Assembly: GCA_006226495.1 (NCBI GenBank)
Contig: SBGU01000056.1
Span: forward strand, 147,294-211,293
Origin: Alphaproteobacteria bacterium
GTDB taxonomy: Bacteria > Pseudomonadota > Alphaproteobacteria > Sphingomonadales > Kordiimonadaceae
Reading direction: 5' to 3'
DNA length: 64,000 nt
Below the pieces are notes generated by a model. That model was not told the DNA's origin. It worked only from the letters and a program-made list of their open reading frames with translations, and searched no databases. Positions within the stretch are counted from its first letter, which is position 1; every line of letters begins with the position of its first letter. Positions 46,087 through 54,612 of the stretch are shown here, in pieces. The translations under genes were made by a program, and so were the position numbers.

Positions 46087-47070
46087 ATGCAGGCAATCGA
46101 GGACATCCTGGGCATCACCATCGTCGACCTGCTGTCATTGGCGGCGGGTGTGGCGGCGCTTCTGATCATGCTGGCCATCTATCAGGCCTCGCTGGCGCGT
46201 GACCCGATGAAGGGCCGGGTAAAGGCCCTGCAGGAACGGCGCGACGCCCTGAAGGCCGGCCTTATCACCTCGAACAAGCGCCGCTCGCCGGTCAAGAAGG
46301 CCGATGGTGTCGGTTCCCTGCGCACCTTAGCCGAAAAACTGAAACTGCTGCAGAATGAACAGACCAAAAAACTGTCGGCACAACTGGTGCAGGCCGGGTT
46401 CCGGTCGAACGATGCCCTGGTCATCTATCAGGTCGCACGTCTTGTACTGCCCATGCTGATGGGCCTTGTGGCCATCCTGCTGTTTTACGGCATCGGCATT
46501 TTGCCGAACCATCACAAGTTCCATTCCATCTATGCCATCGTGATGGTGTTCCTTGGCCTCAAGCTGCCGGACCTTTATGTCAGCAACGCCAAGATCAAGC
46601 GCACGGACGCGATCCGGAAGGGCCTGCCCGACGCGCTGGACCTTCTGGTGGTATGCGCCGAAGCCGGCCTGACACTCGACAGCGCGCTCAACCGTGTGTC
46701 GCGCGAACTGGGCCGCGCCTACCCTGAACTCGCGGATGAATTCGGCCTTTGTGCCATCGAACTGGGCTTCCTGCCCGAACGCCGGCAGGCGCTCGTCAAC
46801 CTTGCGGAACGGGTGGACCTGCCGGCGCTTCGGGGCGTGGTAACAACGCTTGTGCAAAGCGAACGTTATGGCACGCCGCTGGCCACATCGCTTCGGGTAT
46901 TGTCCGCCGAATTCAGGAACGAACGCATGATGAAAGCCGAAGAAAAGGCCGCACGCCTGCCCGCGATCCTGACCGTGCCCTTGATCCTTTTCATCCTGCC
47001 GACCCTGTTTGTCGTGCTGCTTGGCCCCGCCGCCTGCAAGATCAGCGACAATTTCATCAACCGCCAATAA
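46087..47070 (+). CDS. tadC: Tad inner-membrane platform protein TadC
   Basis: This encodes 327 residues, with the F-domain GLPDALDLLVVCAEAGLTLDSALNRVSRELGRAYPELADEF and TTLVQSERYGTPLATSLRVLSAEFRNERMMKAEEKAARLPAILTVPLILFILPTLFVVLLGPA. It pairs with TadB. It starts 3 bp after tadB and is the last gene of the cpaB-tadC operon. About 280 bp of non-coding DNA separate it from the next strong terminator. Confidence 0.95.
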   Translation: MQAIEDILGITIVDLLSLAAGVAALLIMLAIYQASLARDPMKGRVKALQERRDALKAGLITSNKRRSPVKKADGVGSLRTLAEKLKLLQNEQTKKLSAQLVQAGFRSNDALVIYQVARLVLPMLMGLVAILLFYGIGILPNHHKFHSIYAIVMVFLGLKLPDLYVSNAKIKRTDAIRKGLPDALDLLVVCAEAGLTLDSALNRVSRELGRAYPELADEFGLCAIELGFLPERRQALVNLAERVDLPALRGVVTTLVQSERYGTPLATSLRVLSAEFRNERMMKAEEKAARLPAILTVPLILFILPTLFVVLLGPAACKISDNFINRQ

Positions 47071-47526
47071 CAGCGGTTTCCGGGGGCGATTCGCGCCCGA
47101 CGCAGCGCCGACACAGAAAATTCACAAAGTTACGTCTGAAACCGGATGATTATGCCGGAAAACAATGTGCCACAATGGTAAATACGGCCGTTTTTTCAAG
47201 CATTTGGCCCATTGTGATCAGACAACCATTGACCAAACGACCGTAATTTGGTTTTTTAGAGGGGCGAGAGGGCGCGACTCGTTTGCGCTCACTCCTTTTG
47301 CGATCGCGTGACTGCGGTCGCACTATCCTCGCTGTCGTGACTCGGGCCGGGTTTTTACCCGGCCATTTTTTTGTGCCGACGTCATCGCCTGGAAACACGG
47401 CCCCGCATCAACAAGACTTGGGGGCAAATCGGACGGCAAAACACAACATACGCGGAAAATAGAAAAGGCAGCCCCGGGGGACTTTCCCGGAACCGCCAAC
47501 ATGTAAGTTTCGAAATGTGACGAGAA
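47071..47526. other. Intergenic region after tadC with structured 3' part
   Basis: 456 bp without a convincing gene. The right part (about 47255-47372) contains a GCGATCGC/GCGGTCGC stem (one wobble), a weaker GAG-CGC stem and a strong terminator. It may be a long structured 3' end of the pilus operon or a separate sRNA on the same strand. Only TTGACC at 47229-47234 looks promoter-like, and no good -10 follows it. Confidence 0.45.
47345..47372 (+). terminator. Strong terminator downstream of tadC
   Basis: GGCCGGGT/ACCCGGCC stem with a short T-rich loop and a seven-T tail. It lies about 275 bp after the tadC stop. Confidence 0.85.
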
Positions 47527-48075
47527 TCAGGCAGCCTGAACCAAAGTTCCATTGAGCGCGGCTTCGGATTCCAGCACACCGGCGATGGCATGCACGGTGG
47601 CCGACAGGCGGATGGCCGCCTGGATCTGCGGATGGCTGAGGCCAGCCTTCTTCAGTTCGTTCACATGGGCCGCCACGCAGAATTCGCAGCCGTTCACCGC
47701 CGACACGGCCAAGGCATACAGCTCGAAATTATGTTTGTCCGCCGGCGGGTTGCCGATGATCTGCATACGAAGGCCCGCGGGCATCTTGCCGAACTCGGCA
47801 TCCTTGGCCATGTGCAGGAATCGGTAATAGATGTTGGTCATGCCCATGATGGCGTTGGCCGCCTTGGCATTTTCGATTTCCGATGCATTGATATTGGCTG
47901 CGGCTTCGGCAACGGCGGCCCGGATCAGGCCGGCGTTTTTCGCGGCCAGGGCAGACGCCACCAGCACACCATAACGCTGGGTCGGGTTCAGGACTTCTTC
48001 ACACAGCAGGCTCGACAGATTGAGCTTCAGGTCCTTGGCGAAGGGCGGCAGGGCATTCTTGATGGTATCCAGCAT
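47527..48075 (-). CDS. ahpD: Alkylhydroperoxidase AhpD
   Basis: This encodes 182 residues from the ATG at 48073-48075; longer starts are unsupported. The catalytic set Glu-118, Cys-130-x2-Cys-133 and His-137 (NGCEFCVAAH) is intact. AhpD is a thiol-disulfide protein that reduces AhpC. The C-terminal helix-rich region matches the CMD fold. It lies downstream of ahpC and oxyR and completes the peroxide-reduction module. Confidence 0.95.
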   Translation of the reverse strand: MLDTIKNALPPFAKDLKLNLSSLLCEEVLNPTQRYGVLVASALAAKNAGLIRAAVAEAAANINASEIENAKAANAIMGMTNIYYRFLHMAKDAEFGKMPAGLRMQIIGNPPADKHNFELYALAVSAVNGCEFCVAAHVNELKKAGLSHPQIQAAIRLSATVHAIAGVLESEAALNGTLVQAA

Positions 48076-48221
48076 GTCTTGTCTCACTCTCGGGGAATTG
48101 GGGGTATGGGGTCGCTCGGATATGGAGATGCCGCCGGCTGCACCCGGCCAAGGGGGACGCCGGGCGGGCACCGCATGGGCGGCATCTCGTCTCTTTAGAA
48201 ACTGGTCAGCGGCAGAACCGC

Positions 48222-48767
48222 TCAGGCGGCAACCGTGATGGTTTCTTCGCCGGCTTTCCAGTTGCAGGGGCACAGCTCGTCGGTCTGCAGGGCATCAAGC
48301 ACACGCAGCACCTCAGCCGGGTTGCGGCCAACCGACAGGTCATTCACGCTCGCGAACCGGATGATGCCTTCGGGGTCGACGATGAAGGTCGCGCGCAGGG
48401 CAACGCCTTCGGCTTCGTCGAGGATACCGAGCGCCGAGGCCAGTTCCTTTTTCACGTCGGCGAGCCAGGGGAATTTCACCGCGCCCAGGTCTTCGCGGCT
48501 CTGGCGCCAGGCCAGATGCACGAAGTCGGTGTCGGTCGAGGCGCCGATCAGGACGGCGTCGCGGTCGGCGAAATCGTCATTCAGTTCGTTGAAAGCGACA
48601 ATCTCGGTCGGGCAGACGAAGGTGAAGTCTTTCGGCCAGAAAAACAGCACGGTCCATTTGCCGGGATGGCTGTCGTTCTTCAGGACCGGGAAATCGCCGG
48701 CCGGCAGTTTGGTATCGAAAACGGCTTTCAGGGAATAAGCGGGCAGCTTGTTGCCAACGGTCAGCAT
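48222..48767 (-). CDS. ahpC: Peroxiredoxin AhpC
   Basis: This encodes 181 residues. Peroxidatic cysteine Cys-52 in FTFVCPTE, with resolving cysteines Cys-166/Cys-168 in DELCPCNWK. It is the AhpD-dependent form, reduces alkyl hydroperoxides and peroxynitrite in the cytoplasm, and has a strong AAGGAG ribosome-binding site. It is divergent from oxyR, and the shared region holds an OxyR-type palindrome. ahpD follows about 145 bp downstream. Confidence 0.96.
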   Translation of the reverse strand: MLTVGNKLPAYSLKAVFDTKLPAGDFPVLKNDSHPGKWTVLFFWPKDFTFVCPTEIVAFNELNDDFADRDAVLIGASTDTDFVHLAWRQSREDLGAVKFPWLADVKKELASALGILDEAEGVALRATFIVDPEGIIRFASVNDLSVGRNPAEVLRVLDALQTDELCPCNWKAGEETITVAA

Positions 48768-48849
48768 GATATGCTCCTTCTTCGGTATTGTTTAGGGTGT
48801 CCGGTGTTTGTTGTTGCCAATGATGCGCGCACCGATATAATTGATCCAA

Positions 48850-48874
48850 CGATTAGAAATAATAATAGTAATCG
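48850..48874. promoter_or_regulatory. Candidate OxyR operator CGATTA-N13-TAATCG
   Basis: Perfect 6-bp arms around an AT-rich centre in the 116-bp ahpC/oxyR divergent region. It is 9 bp upstream of the oxyR ATG and 83 bp upstream of ahpC. Position and AT-rich palindrome fit an OxyR site controlling both genes. Confidence 0.5.
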
Positions 48875-48883
48875 GATAGATCG

Positions 48884-49786
48884 ATGAGCTTTCCGCCGAC
48901 CCTGAAGCAGTTGCGCTATCTTGTGGCGCTCAACAAAACCATGCATTTCGGCAAGGCTGCCGATGCCTGCCATGTTACGCAGTCGACCCTGTCGGCGGGC
49001 CTGCAGGAGCTTGAAAGCCTGTTGGGCGCCCAGTTGGTGGAACGCACCAAACGCAGCGTGATGTTCACGGCGCTGGGCGAAGAAGTGGTGCGGCGCGCCC
49101 AGACCATCCTCAATGATGTCGACGACCTGACCGACATGGCCGCCGCGTCGAAGGACCCGCTCAGGGGCATTGTGCGGCTGGGCATCATCCCGACCATCGC
49201 GCCGTTCCTTCTGCCGCGCATCATGCCGGCGATCCGCGAAAAACTGCCGAACCTCGAGCTGCACCTTCGGGAGGACAAATCCGCAGAACTCTGCGACCAG
49301 ATGCGCCTGGGCGAGCTGGACCTGGTGCTCTATGCCCTGCCGTTCGCCTGCGGCGACGCGGTCGAGATGCCCCTGTTCCACGACCCCTTCTATGCCGCTT
49401 TCCCGCACGGACAGGCGCCGGCGGCATGTGTGCACCCGGACGAACTGGACGAAAGCAAACTGCTGCTTCTTGAGGAAGGCCATTGCCTTAGGGACCATGC
49501 GCTCGAGGCCTGCCACCTTCTGGGGCGCGGTGCGCCAAGGGCGCTGGCTGGCACCAGCCTGAACACGATTGTGCAGATGGTGGCGGCGGGGCACGGCAAT
49601 ACGCTTTTGCCGGGCATGGCGATCGAGGCCGGGCTGGCGCGCGACGCCGGGGTGGATGTGGTGCCGTTCCGGGACATCACGCCAACCCGCACCATCGGGC
49701 TTGTGTGGCGGAAAACCAACCCGCGCGCCAAAACCTTCGAGACCCTTGGCCATGTGATCAAGGAGGTGATGGACCACCATCAGTAA
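48884..49786 (+). CDS. oxyR: Hydrogen-peroxide sensor OxyR
   Basis: This encodes 300 residues. The LysR helix-turn-helix (HFGKAADACHVTQSTLSAGLQELESLLG) is followed by the regulatory domain. The redox pair is Cys-201 and Cys-210 in EEGHCLRDHALEACHL, the exact spacing of E. coli OxyR. It activates peroxide-defence genes when oxidised. Divergent from ahpC and next to a palindromic operator. The ribosome-binding site is weak (GGA), which suggests modest translation and possible autoregulation. Confidence 0.96.
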   Translation: MSFPPTLKQLRYLVALNKTMHFGKAADACHVTQSTLSAGLQELESLLGAQLVERTKRSVMFTALGEEVVRRAQTILNDVDDLTDMAAASKDPLRGIVRLGIIPTIAPFLLPRIMPAIREKLPNLELHLREDKSAELCDQMRLGELDLVLYALPFACGDAVEMPLFHDPFYAAFPHGQAPAACVHPDELDESKLLLLEEGHCLRDHALEACHLLGRGAPRALAGTSLNTIVQMVAAGHGNTLLPGMAIEAGLARDAGVDVVPFRDITPTRTIGLVWRKTNPRAKTFETLGHVIKEVMDHHQ

Positions 49787-49830
49787 AGGCCCGTTTGGGA
49801 AGGCGGGCCTGAAAAACGGGAGAGGGATTT

Positions 49831-50286
49831 ATGCTGAACACCCTGAAAGCGGGGCTTCTGGCCCTGACTTTTGTCATGCTGCCCATGGCGGCGCACGCCG
49901 ACGAACAGGCCGACCAGCGCGCGATCGCGGACCAGGCACGGGCCATGTCCGAGGCCATCATCGCCGGAAATACCGAAGCAATTGTAAACCTTTACACCAA
50001 GGATGCTGTGATCGTGCCCGGGGGCCGCGCGCCCATGGCGGGCGATGATCTGCGCGCCTGGTGGACCCCCCGGCCGGGTGTGAAAACCACCCACCATAAA
50101 ACCACGCCCCTCGAGGTGCATATCGAAGGCAATATGGCCAGCGACTATGGCGCCTATGAAGGCGGCGGCGTGCGTGCCGACGGCACGGAATTCAGCTTCA
50201 AGGGGGTTTATACCATCATCTGGCGGCGCGGATCGGACGGTGTGTGGCGCATGTATGTGGACATGTGGCACCCGGTAAAGGACTGA
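49831..50286 (+). CDS. Exported SnoaL-like (DUF4440-type) protein
   Basis: This encodes 151 residues. The signal peptide (cleavage near AAHADEQ) is followed by an NTF2-like alpha-beta cone: AIADQARAMSEAIIAGNTEAIVNLYTKDAVIVPGGRAPMAGDDLRAWW and a beta-sheet ending in VYTIIWRRGSDGVWRMYVDMWHP. Members bind or process small molecules; the function here is unknown. It lies 45 bp after oxyR, with a GC hairpin in between, so may be controlled with or separately from it. Confidence 0.82.
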   Translation: MLNTLKAGLLALTFVMLPMAAHADEQADQRAIADQARAMSEAIIAGNTEAIVNLYTKDAVIVPGGRAPMAGDDLRAWWTPRPGVKTTHHKTTPLEVHIEGNMASDYGAYEGGGVRADGTEFSFKGVYTIIWRRGSDGVWRMYVDMWHPVKD

Positions 50287-50600
50287 TTATACAAAAGAAA
50301 TCCGCCACCGGCAGACAGCGGCCGGTGGCGGCGAGACAGCTTCCGGCCCACAAGGGGGACTGGGGGGCCCGGAAGCCAGCGAGGTTCGGGACGCCGGACC
50401 GGGAGAGACCTGTCTGAGGGGTCACTCGTTGGGGGAACGCGGGGGAGGAGGAGTGCTCGGCGGCGTGCTTGGGGACTGGCCGCCGACCCTGACTTGGCCT
50501 CAACCCGGTCCGGCCTTACAAGCTCAATATAAGCGCGCCCGATAAATCGTTCCAACCGAATGATTGATTATCTATAATCGCCTGAGACGATCATCAAACC

Positions 50601-50616
50601 TGTTGCATCTGCAACA
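50601..50616. repeat. 16-bp palindrome copy 1 (TGTTGCATCTGCAACA)
   Basis: Seven-base perfect arms around TC. Shares AACCTGTTGCATCTGCAACA with copy 2, exactly 42 bp away (four helical turns), and the 16-bp core with the copy in hisN. Confidence 0.8.
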
Positions 50617-50642
50617 AAAGCGGCAATTCCAGTACCTGAACC

Positions 50643-50658
50643 TGTTGCATCTGCAACA
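50643..50658. repeat. 16-bp palindrome copy 2, abutting GNAT stop
   Basis: Same 16-mer as copy 1, extended to CCTG/CAGG outer arms. It ends 2 bp before the stop codon of the leftward GNAT gene at 50661. Confidence 0.8.
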
Positions 50659-50660
50659 GG

Positions 50661-51686
50661 TCAGGCCGCCGGCCAGCGGAACAGGCCATCCTGCACCTCC
50701 GCGCCGCGATTTTGTGAAAAACCGGTCTCGGTCCCCACCTGTGCAAACCCGCATTTCTGGAGCACCCGAACCGACGCAACATGATCGAGCGCGACCCGGG
50801 CATGGAAACCATCCGCCGGCACCTCGGCCCGGTCGAGGAATAGCCGGAGCGCCCGTGCGGCAATGCCCTGCCCCCGGAAGGCACGCCCGAGCCAGTAGCT
50901 GATCTCCCTGACCCCGTCCCGGTCGAAGGCGGCCAGGTAGCCGGCGACATGGCCTTCGTGAAGGATGGTGCAAAAGTCCGCGCCGGCGGCGACGGCGGCG
51001 CGGACATGGGCCGCAAAGGTGGCAACGTCGGCCTTGAGGGTGCCACCGGCCGCCAGCCGGTAGGCATCGGGGTCCAACTGGTGCCGGTAAAGGGCCGGCA
51101 GGTCGGCATCCTGCACCGGGCGCAGATGCACATCGCCCCTAAGGATCACGGACCAGACCGGCATGTCGCCGCCCCGGCCCAGGGACGGCACCATATCCTC
51201 GCCGTCCGGCAGGAAACCGAGCTTTGCGAGCACGCGGCCAGACGCGGGATTGTCCTTGGCATAACCCGCCCGGATGGGCCCGGTGTGGCCATGGTCGCGC
51301 ACGAGGGCGATGGCCAGCGCCGCCGCCCGGCTCGCCAGCCCCCGGCCCCGGTGCGCCCGGCTGATGGCATACCCGATCTGGATATGGCCATGGGTATCGG
51401 TGAAATAGCTGACATCGCCCACCAGCACACCGTCCTCGAACAGGCCGCGCTGGGCCGCGGTGCCCGCCTCTTCCTCGGCCAGGCGCCGCGCGAGGCGGTC
51501 TGCCACCCAGTCGGGCGTAATCGGATGCGGCACCGTGCCAGCCATCACGGCGATGCTGGCATCGTTCAGATGGTGGAAAAAGGCGTCCACAGCGGCGCCT
51601 TCGATGGCTTTCAGTTCCAGCACCCTTTGCGGCCCTTCAAAAAAATCCGTTGCACAACCACGCGCTTGCGATGAACTATTCCCCAT
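50661..51686 (-). CDS. GNAT acetyltransferase with two tandem domains
   Basis: About 341 residues from the ATG at 51686, favoured over an upstream start because the first domain begins soon after. The N-terminal domain includes HIQIGYAISRAHRGRGLASRAAALAIAL and the second ISYWLGRAFRGQGIAARALRLFLD, both with the acetyl-CoA loop pattern RG-x-G. Tandem GNATs often modify small amines or protein N termini; the substrate is unknown. Divergent from the membrane protein gene, and the repeated 16-bp palindromes sit just after its stop. Confidence 0.85.
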   Translation of the reverse strand: MGNSSSQARGCATDFFEGPQRVLELKAIEGAAVDAFFHHLNDASIAVMAGTVPHPITPDWVADRLARRLAEEEAGTAAQRGLFEDGVLVGDVSYFTDTHGHIQIGYAISRAHRGRGLASRAAALAIALVRDHGHTGPIRAGYAKDNPASGRVLAKLGFLPDGEDMVPSLGRGGDMPVWSVILRGDVHLRPVQDADLPALYRHQLDPDAYRLAAGGTLKADVATFAAHVRAAVAAGADFCTILHEGHVAGYLAAFDRDGVREISYWLGRAFRGQGIAARALRLFLDRAEVPADGFHARVALDHVASVRVLQKCGFAQVGTETGFSQNRGAEVQDGLFRWPAA

Positions 51687-51741
51687 TCGCCGCCGGCCTG
51701 CAAGCCGCCGGGGGACAAGCTGTTGGGGAGGCAGGAACCAC

Positions 51742-52326
51742 ATGTTGAGCATGATCGAAGGCAAACGCATTTTTGTGCCCGTATCGCTCCTGCTCGCCGC
51801 CGCGGTCTATAGCGCGATTGCGAGTGCGGGCGGTTATGTGCCGGCCCTGCCGGCCCTGATGGTGCCCACCGCCGATATCGCCTTCCTGTTTTTCTGGTTC
51901 GCTTTCATCGCGTCGGCCACCGCGCGGCTCGCACCCTCGCCCGGCACCCGCTTCCTGATCCGCAACCGGCGTTATATCGGCCTGTCGTTTGCGCTTATCC
52001 ATTTCACCCATCTGGTGCTGGTGCTGTCGAACCTGGCGTTTACGGGCGCCAGCCGGCCGCTGATCACGCTTCTGGGCGGCGCGCTCGCCTACCTGTTCAT
52101 CGGCCTGATGGCACTGACGTCCAACACCGCCTCCGTGCGCCGGCTGGGCGCCAAGCGCTGGAAACAGTTGCACAAGACCGGCATGTATTATGTGTGGTTC
52201 ATCTTCCTGTTCACCAGCCTGAAGGACCCCCTGGGCCGCGGCTGGATCATCGGCCTGTGCCTGTTCGGCCTGAGCTTGCGCATCCTGGCGCACCGGCAGG
52301 GGCAACGGAAGAAGGCGGGGGTTTGA
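51742..52326 (+). CDS. Ferric-reductase-like haem membrane protein (MsrQ-like)
   Basis: This encodes 194 residues from the ATG at 51742, after GGGAGGCAGG. About five membrane helices. RRYIGLSFALIHFTHLVLVLSN and AKRWKQLHKTGMYYVWFIFLF carry histidines suited to b-type haem ligation, as in the ferric-reductase/MsrQ family. MsrQ relays electrons to periplasmic MsrP, but msrP is not here, so the electron acceptor is unknown. It borders the AT-rich restriction-modification island. Confidence 0.78.
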   Translation: MLSMIEGKRIFVPVSLLLAAAVYSAIASAGGYVPALPALMVPTADIAFLFFWFAFIASATARLAPSPGTRFLIRNRRYIGLSFALIHFTHLVLVLSNLAFTGASRPLITLLGGALAYLFIGLMALTSNTASVRRLGAKRWKQLHKTGMYYVWFIFLFTSLKDPLGRGWIIGLCLFGLSLRILAHRQGQRKKAGV

Positions 52327-52359
52327 GGGAAGTGAAATTACCCTATATCGGCCATACGC

Positions 52360-53199
52360 TTAGGTCGTTAACATTTTGGGTCGTCCACCAGAGGGGCGGC
52401 ATAACTTAGTCTGCAACTCTTCAATGATATCCGATGGCTCCGGAGGGGTCCCTTCTCGAAGCGCGTTCTTTATCTCGTCCCATTCTGAAAAGACAATATT
52501 AGGGTCCTGAATCTGATAGCGTTCTCCTACCCTACGAAGCGGATAACCTAGCCAAGTGAGTTCGCTGTTCGACTGCGTCGTCTGCTTAAAGCCGGGAAGA
52601 GCCCGAAAAAACTGACTATCAACCACGACAAAGAACTTTTTGCCCCATCTCCGAAAAACGGGGACTTTCAATTCAAGTTGCGGCATCAAACGTTTCTGTG
52701 CAGATGACCTGAAGTCTGGTCGACGCTCAGCCAATGGGACATTCCCCATGGGTTGGTTCATATACTGATTCAGAGAGCTTCTAATCTCTCCACCGGAGAA
52801 ATATACGGCCTGCACTTCGACGGCAGCAAAGTCCGTAACTTCCCCATTCTCTATCTTCCCCAGAAGGTAGTCGACCTTGCCAATTTTCCGGTCTTTTTGG
52901 TCGTCTTCCTCAGCCTCAATTCTTAGAATACGGACTTCGGGGAAAACTCCAAAGGAAGCTCCGGGGCCAAAAGCTAGCCGGGCTGCATCAACAAAACACC
53001 GATCACGCTCCAGAAACCTTACCGGACAGAGAGCTGCAGCCTCTTCGCCATCGGAGAGGGAGCAGATACCAAGTGGCTCGGTTTTGCTGGATTTTGTACA
53101 GGGCGAGTTCCTGAAGGGGCAAAGCTTGGCGTTTCTACTATCCCAAGCCTCTTTGGATTTATCTCCAACACCAAACCCAAACACTTCAGAAATTATCAT
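52360..53199 (-). CDS. NotI-family type II restriction endonuclease
   Basis: About 279 residues from the ATG at 53197-53199 (a TTG five codons earlier is possible). The NotI family layout is clear: N-terminal IISEVFGFGV, then four cysteines (27, 34, 46, 58; LCPF, PCTK, GICS, LCPV) matching the iron-binding Cys4 motif of NotI. Next is LAFGPG (like LFGYGP), then catalytic Asp-110 (KVDYLL) and Glu-128-x-Gln-130 (VEVQ), the PD-E-x-Q site of NotI. It cleaves DNA at an undetermined, probably long GC-rich, site. It follows the methyltransferase by about 18 bp. The gene is AT-richer than the chromosome, suggesting transfer. Confidence 0.85.
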   Translation of the reverse strand: MIISEVFGFGVGDKSKEAWDSRNAKLCPFRNSPCTKSSKTEPLGICSLSDGEEAAALCPVRFLERDRCFVDAARLAFGPGASFGVFPEVRILRIEAEEDDQKDRKIGKVDYLLGKIENGEVTDFAAVEVQAVYFSGGEIRSSLNQYMNQPMGNVPLAERRPDFRSSAQKRLMPQLELKVPVFRRWGKKFFVVVDSQFFRALPGFKQTTQSNSELTWLGYPLRRVGERYQIQDPNIVFSEWDEIKNALREGTPPEPSDIIEELQTKLCRPSGGRPKMLTT

Positions 53200-53217
53200 A
53201 AAATGGAGCCCCAAAAA

Positions 53218-54363
53218 TCATGCCGCGACTTCTGATTGCACCATATCCTTTTCAACTGAGTTAATGGAAGAGTTGATTACCGCTTTGCCAATATGCCTTC
53301 CCAACAAAGGAGGGACAGCATTGCCCACTTGGATATATTGCTCCGTGCGCGACCCAAGAAATTCAAACCAATCTGGGAATGACTGAATTCTGGCTGCTTC
53401 ACGCACAGTAATTGTACGCTCTTGTTCTGGGTGAATAAATGCTCCCCAATGCAAGTCACACTTCGTCAGTACCGTGGAAGACAGTCCATTCCAAGCCATG
53501 CGCCCATAACGCTTGGTATGATCGCTGCGCTTGGCTCGCTGCATGCCGGCGGGCAGCAACTCATGAGGAATATCTCTCCAGCTTCCGCCTTGAGGAATAT
53601 GCCTCATTCGCTCTAAATTGATTGCCCCAAGCTTTGGGGCCGCGTGATTTAGGACCACTTTAGAATTGCCCCGAATCAAGCGCTGGTAGTCGCCAGACGG
53701 CGCGGTTAGGTAATTGGCATTCGATACGTCTTGGCCATTCTCAAGCGGTGGCAAGTCGCCTATTGCGTCGCGAATAGTTGTAAATTCTTTGAGGCCTTCG
53801 CCATGCGAACGTGTAGGCCAAAGGATCGGTTTTTTACAGCGGTTGCCTATAAAGACCACACGCCGACGCTCCTGTGGGACACCGTACTCTTCTGCACGCA
53901 AAACGCGATATTCTACGTGATAACCGCGCTGTTTGAAGCCTAGCAATATTTCGTCTACCGCAGCCCCACCGGCAAGAGACAAAATGCCCGTCACATTTTC
54001 CATGACAATCCATTCTGGCTCGATCTCGTCTACTATTCTAAGATATTCGCGAAACAAGTGGCTACGCGCATCATGCATACCCCGCTGATGGTTATATACG
54101 CTGAAGGCCTGACAAGGCGGCCCACCGACCAAGCATGTAAGCTCACCCTTTTTAAGGCCAGAAGGCGCAAGTAGTTCCGCACCCCGCAAATCATATATTG
54201 ATCCGGGGAAAAACGTCGCCTCCGGGTGAGTTAAAGCAAATGTTCTACCCGCAGCTTCAAAAATATCATTGCCCGCAAGAATTTTGAAACCTGCTTGGCG
54301 GAATCCCTCAGACAGGCCACCAGCACCGCAGAACAAGTCAATTGCTGTCAGATTCTTATTCAT
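53218..54363 (-). CDS. DNA (cytosine-5) methyltransferase
   Basis: This encodes 381 residues. Motif I DLFCGAGGLSEGF (9-21), motif IV GGPPCQAFS with catalytic Cys-84, motif VI ENV (122-124), motif VIII QERRR (164-168) and motif X QVGNAVPPLLG near the C terminus are all present. Together they show an active C5 methyltransferase. It should protect the site cut by the adjacent NotI-family endonuclease. It overlaps the ribbon-helix-helix gene by 4 bp, so the cassette is translationally coupled. Lower GC than the flanks. Confidence 0.95.
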   Translation of the reverse strand: MNKNLTAIDLFCGAGGLSEGFRQAGFKILAGNDIFEAAGRTFALTHPEATFFPGSIYDLRGAELLAPSGLKKGELTCLVGGPPCQAFSVYNHQRGMHDARSHLFREYLRIVDEIEPEWIVMENVTGILSLAGGAAVDEILLGFKQRGYHVEYRVLRAEEYGVPQERRRVVFIGNRCKKPILWPTRSHGEGLKEFTTIRDAIGDLPPLENGQDVSNANYLTAPSGDYQRLIRGNSKVVLNHAAPKLGAINLERMRHIPQGGSWRDIPHELLPAGMQRAKRSDHTKRYGRMAWNGLSSTVLTKCDLHWGAFIHPEQERTITVREAARIQSFPDWFEFLGSRTEQYIQVGNAVPPLLGRHIGKAVINSSINSVEKDMVQSEVAA

Positions 54364-54566
54364 TTGAAGCCTCCTCCTTGCACACCCAGAGGCAGCAGTA
54401 GCTGCGTTTCTCCATGTTCCAGTCGCTCAAGAAACTCACTGAGGGCATACCTGACTAACCAAGAGGCCGATACATCATGCGTTTCTGACAGATCAGAAAG
54501 TACGTCATAGTCGCCGGTTGACAGACTTACCGTTATACGGTGCGTTTTTTTTGGGCGTGAACTCAT
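54360..54566 (-). CDS. Ribbon-helix-helix protein, probable RM controller
   Basis: This encodes 68 residues. The N terminus SSRPKKTHRITVSLSTGDYDVLSDLSETHDVSASWLVRYALSEFLERL is the ribbon-helix-helix DNA-binding fold (beta strand HRITVSL, then two helices). It leads the cassette and overlaps the methyltransferase by 4 bp. A large perfect palindrome 47-79 bp upstream of its start covers the promoter, so it probably autoregulates. Most RM controllers are HTH-type C proteins; an RHH version is uncommon. A role as controller is inferred from position. Confidence 0.75.
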   Translation of the reverse strand: MSSRPKKTHRITVSLSTGDYDVLSDLSETHDVSASWLVRYALSEFLERLEHGETQLLLPLGVQGGGFK

Positions 54567-54575
54567 TTTGTTCTC

Positions 54576-54604
54576 TTTATGTTCTCAATTATACCTAGAG
54601 TCAA
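54576..54604 (-). promoter_or_regulatory. Promoter of the RM cassette
   Basis: Two overlapping promoter readings are visible. One is TTGACT (54599-54604) with 17 bp to CATAAA (54576-54581). The other is a perfect TATAAT (54588-54593) with a weaker -35 that falls inside the right edge of the palindrome. Either gives a leader under about 25 bases. Confidence 0.5.
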
Positions 54605-54612
54605 TAGCGCAC

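Larger units (their letters stand above)
50287..50660. other. Intergenic region with repeated 16-bp palindromes and hairpin
   Basis: 374 bp between the convergent SnoaL-like and GNAT genes. It has a perfect 10-bp hairpin CGCCACCGGC/GCCGGTGGCG (50303-50330), possibly ending leftward transcripts because T-rich sequence follows on that strand, and two exact copies of TGTTGCATCTGCAACA. I see no gene. Confidence 0.7.

Noticed and set aside
49789..49811. Hairpin AGGCCCG/CGGGCCT between oxyR and the SnoaL-like gene
   Set aside because: No T-rich tail on the transcribed strand. It could reduce readthrough, but is not a convincing terminator.
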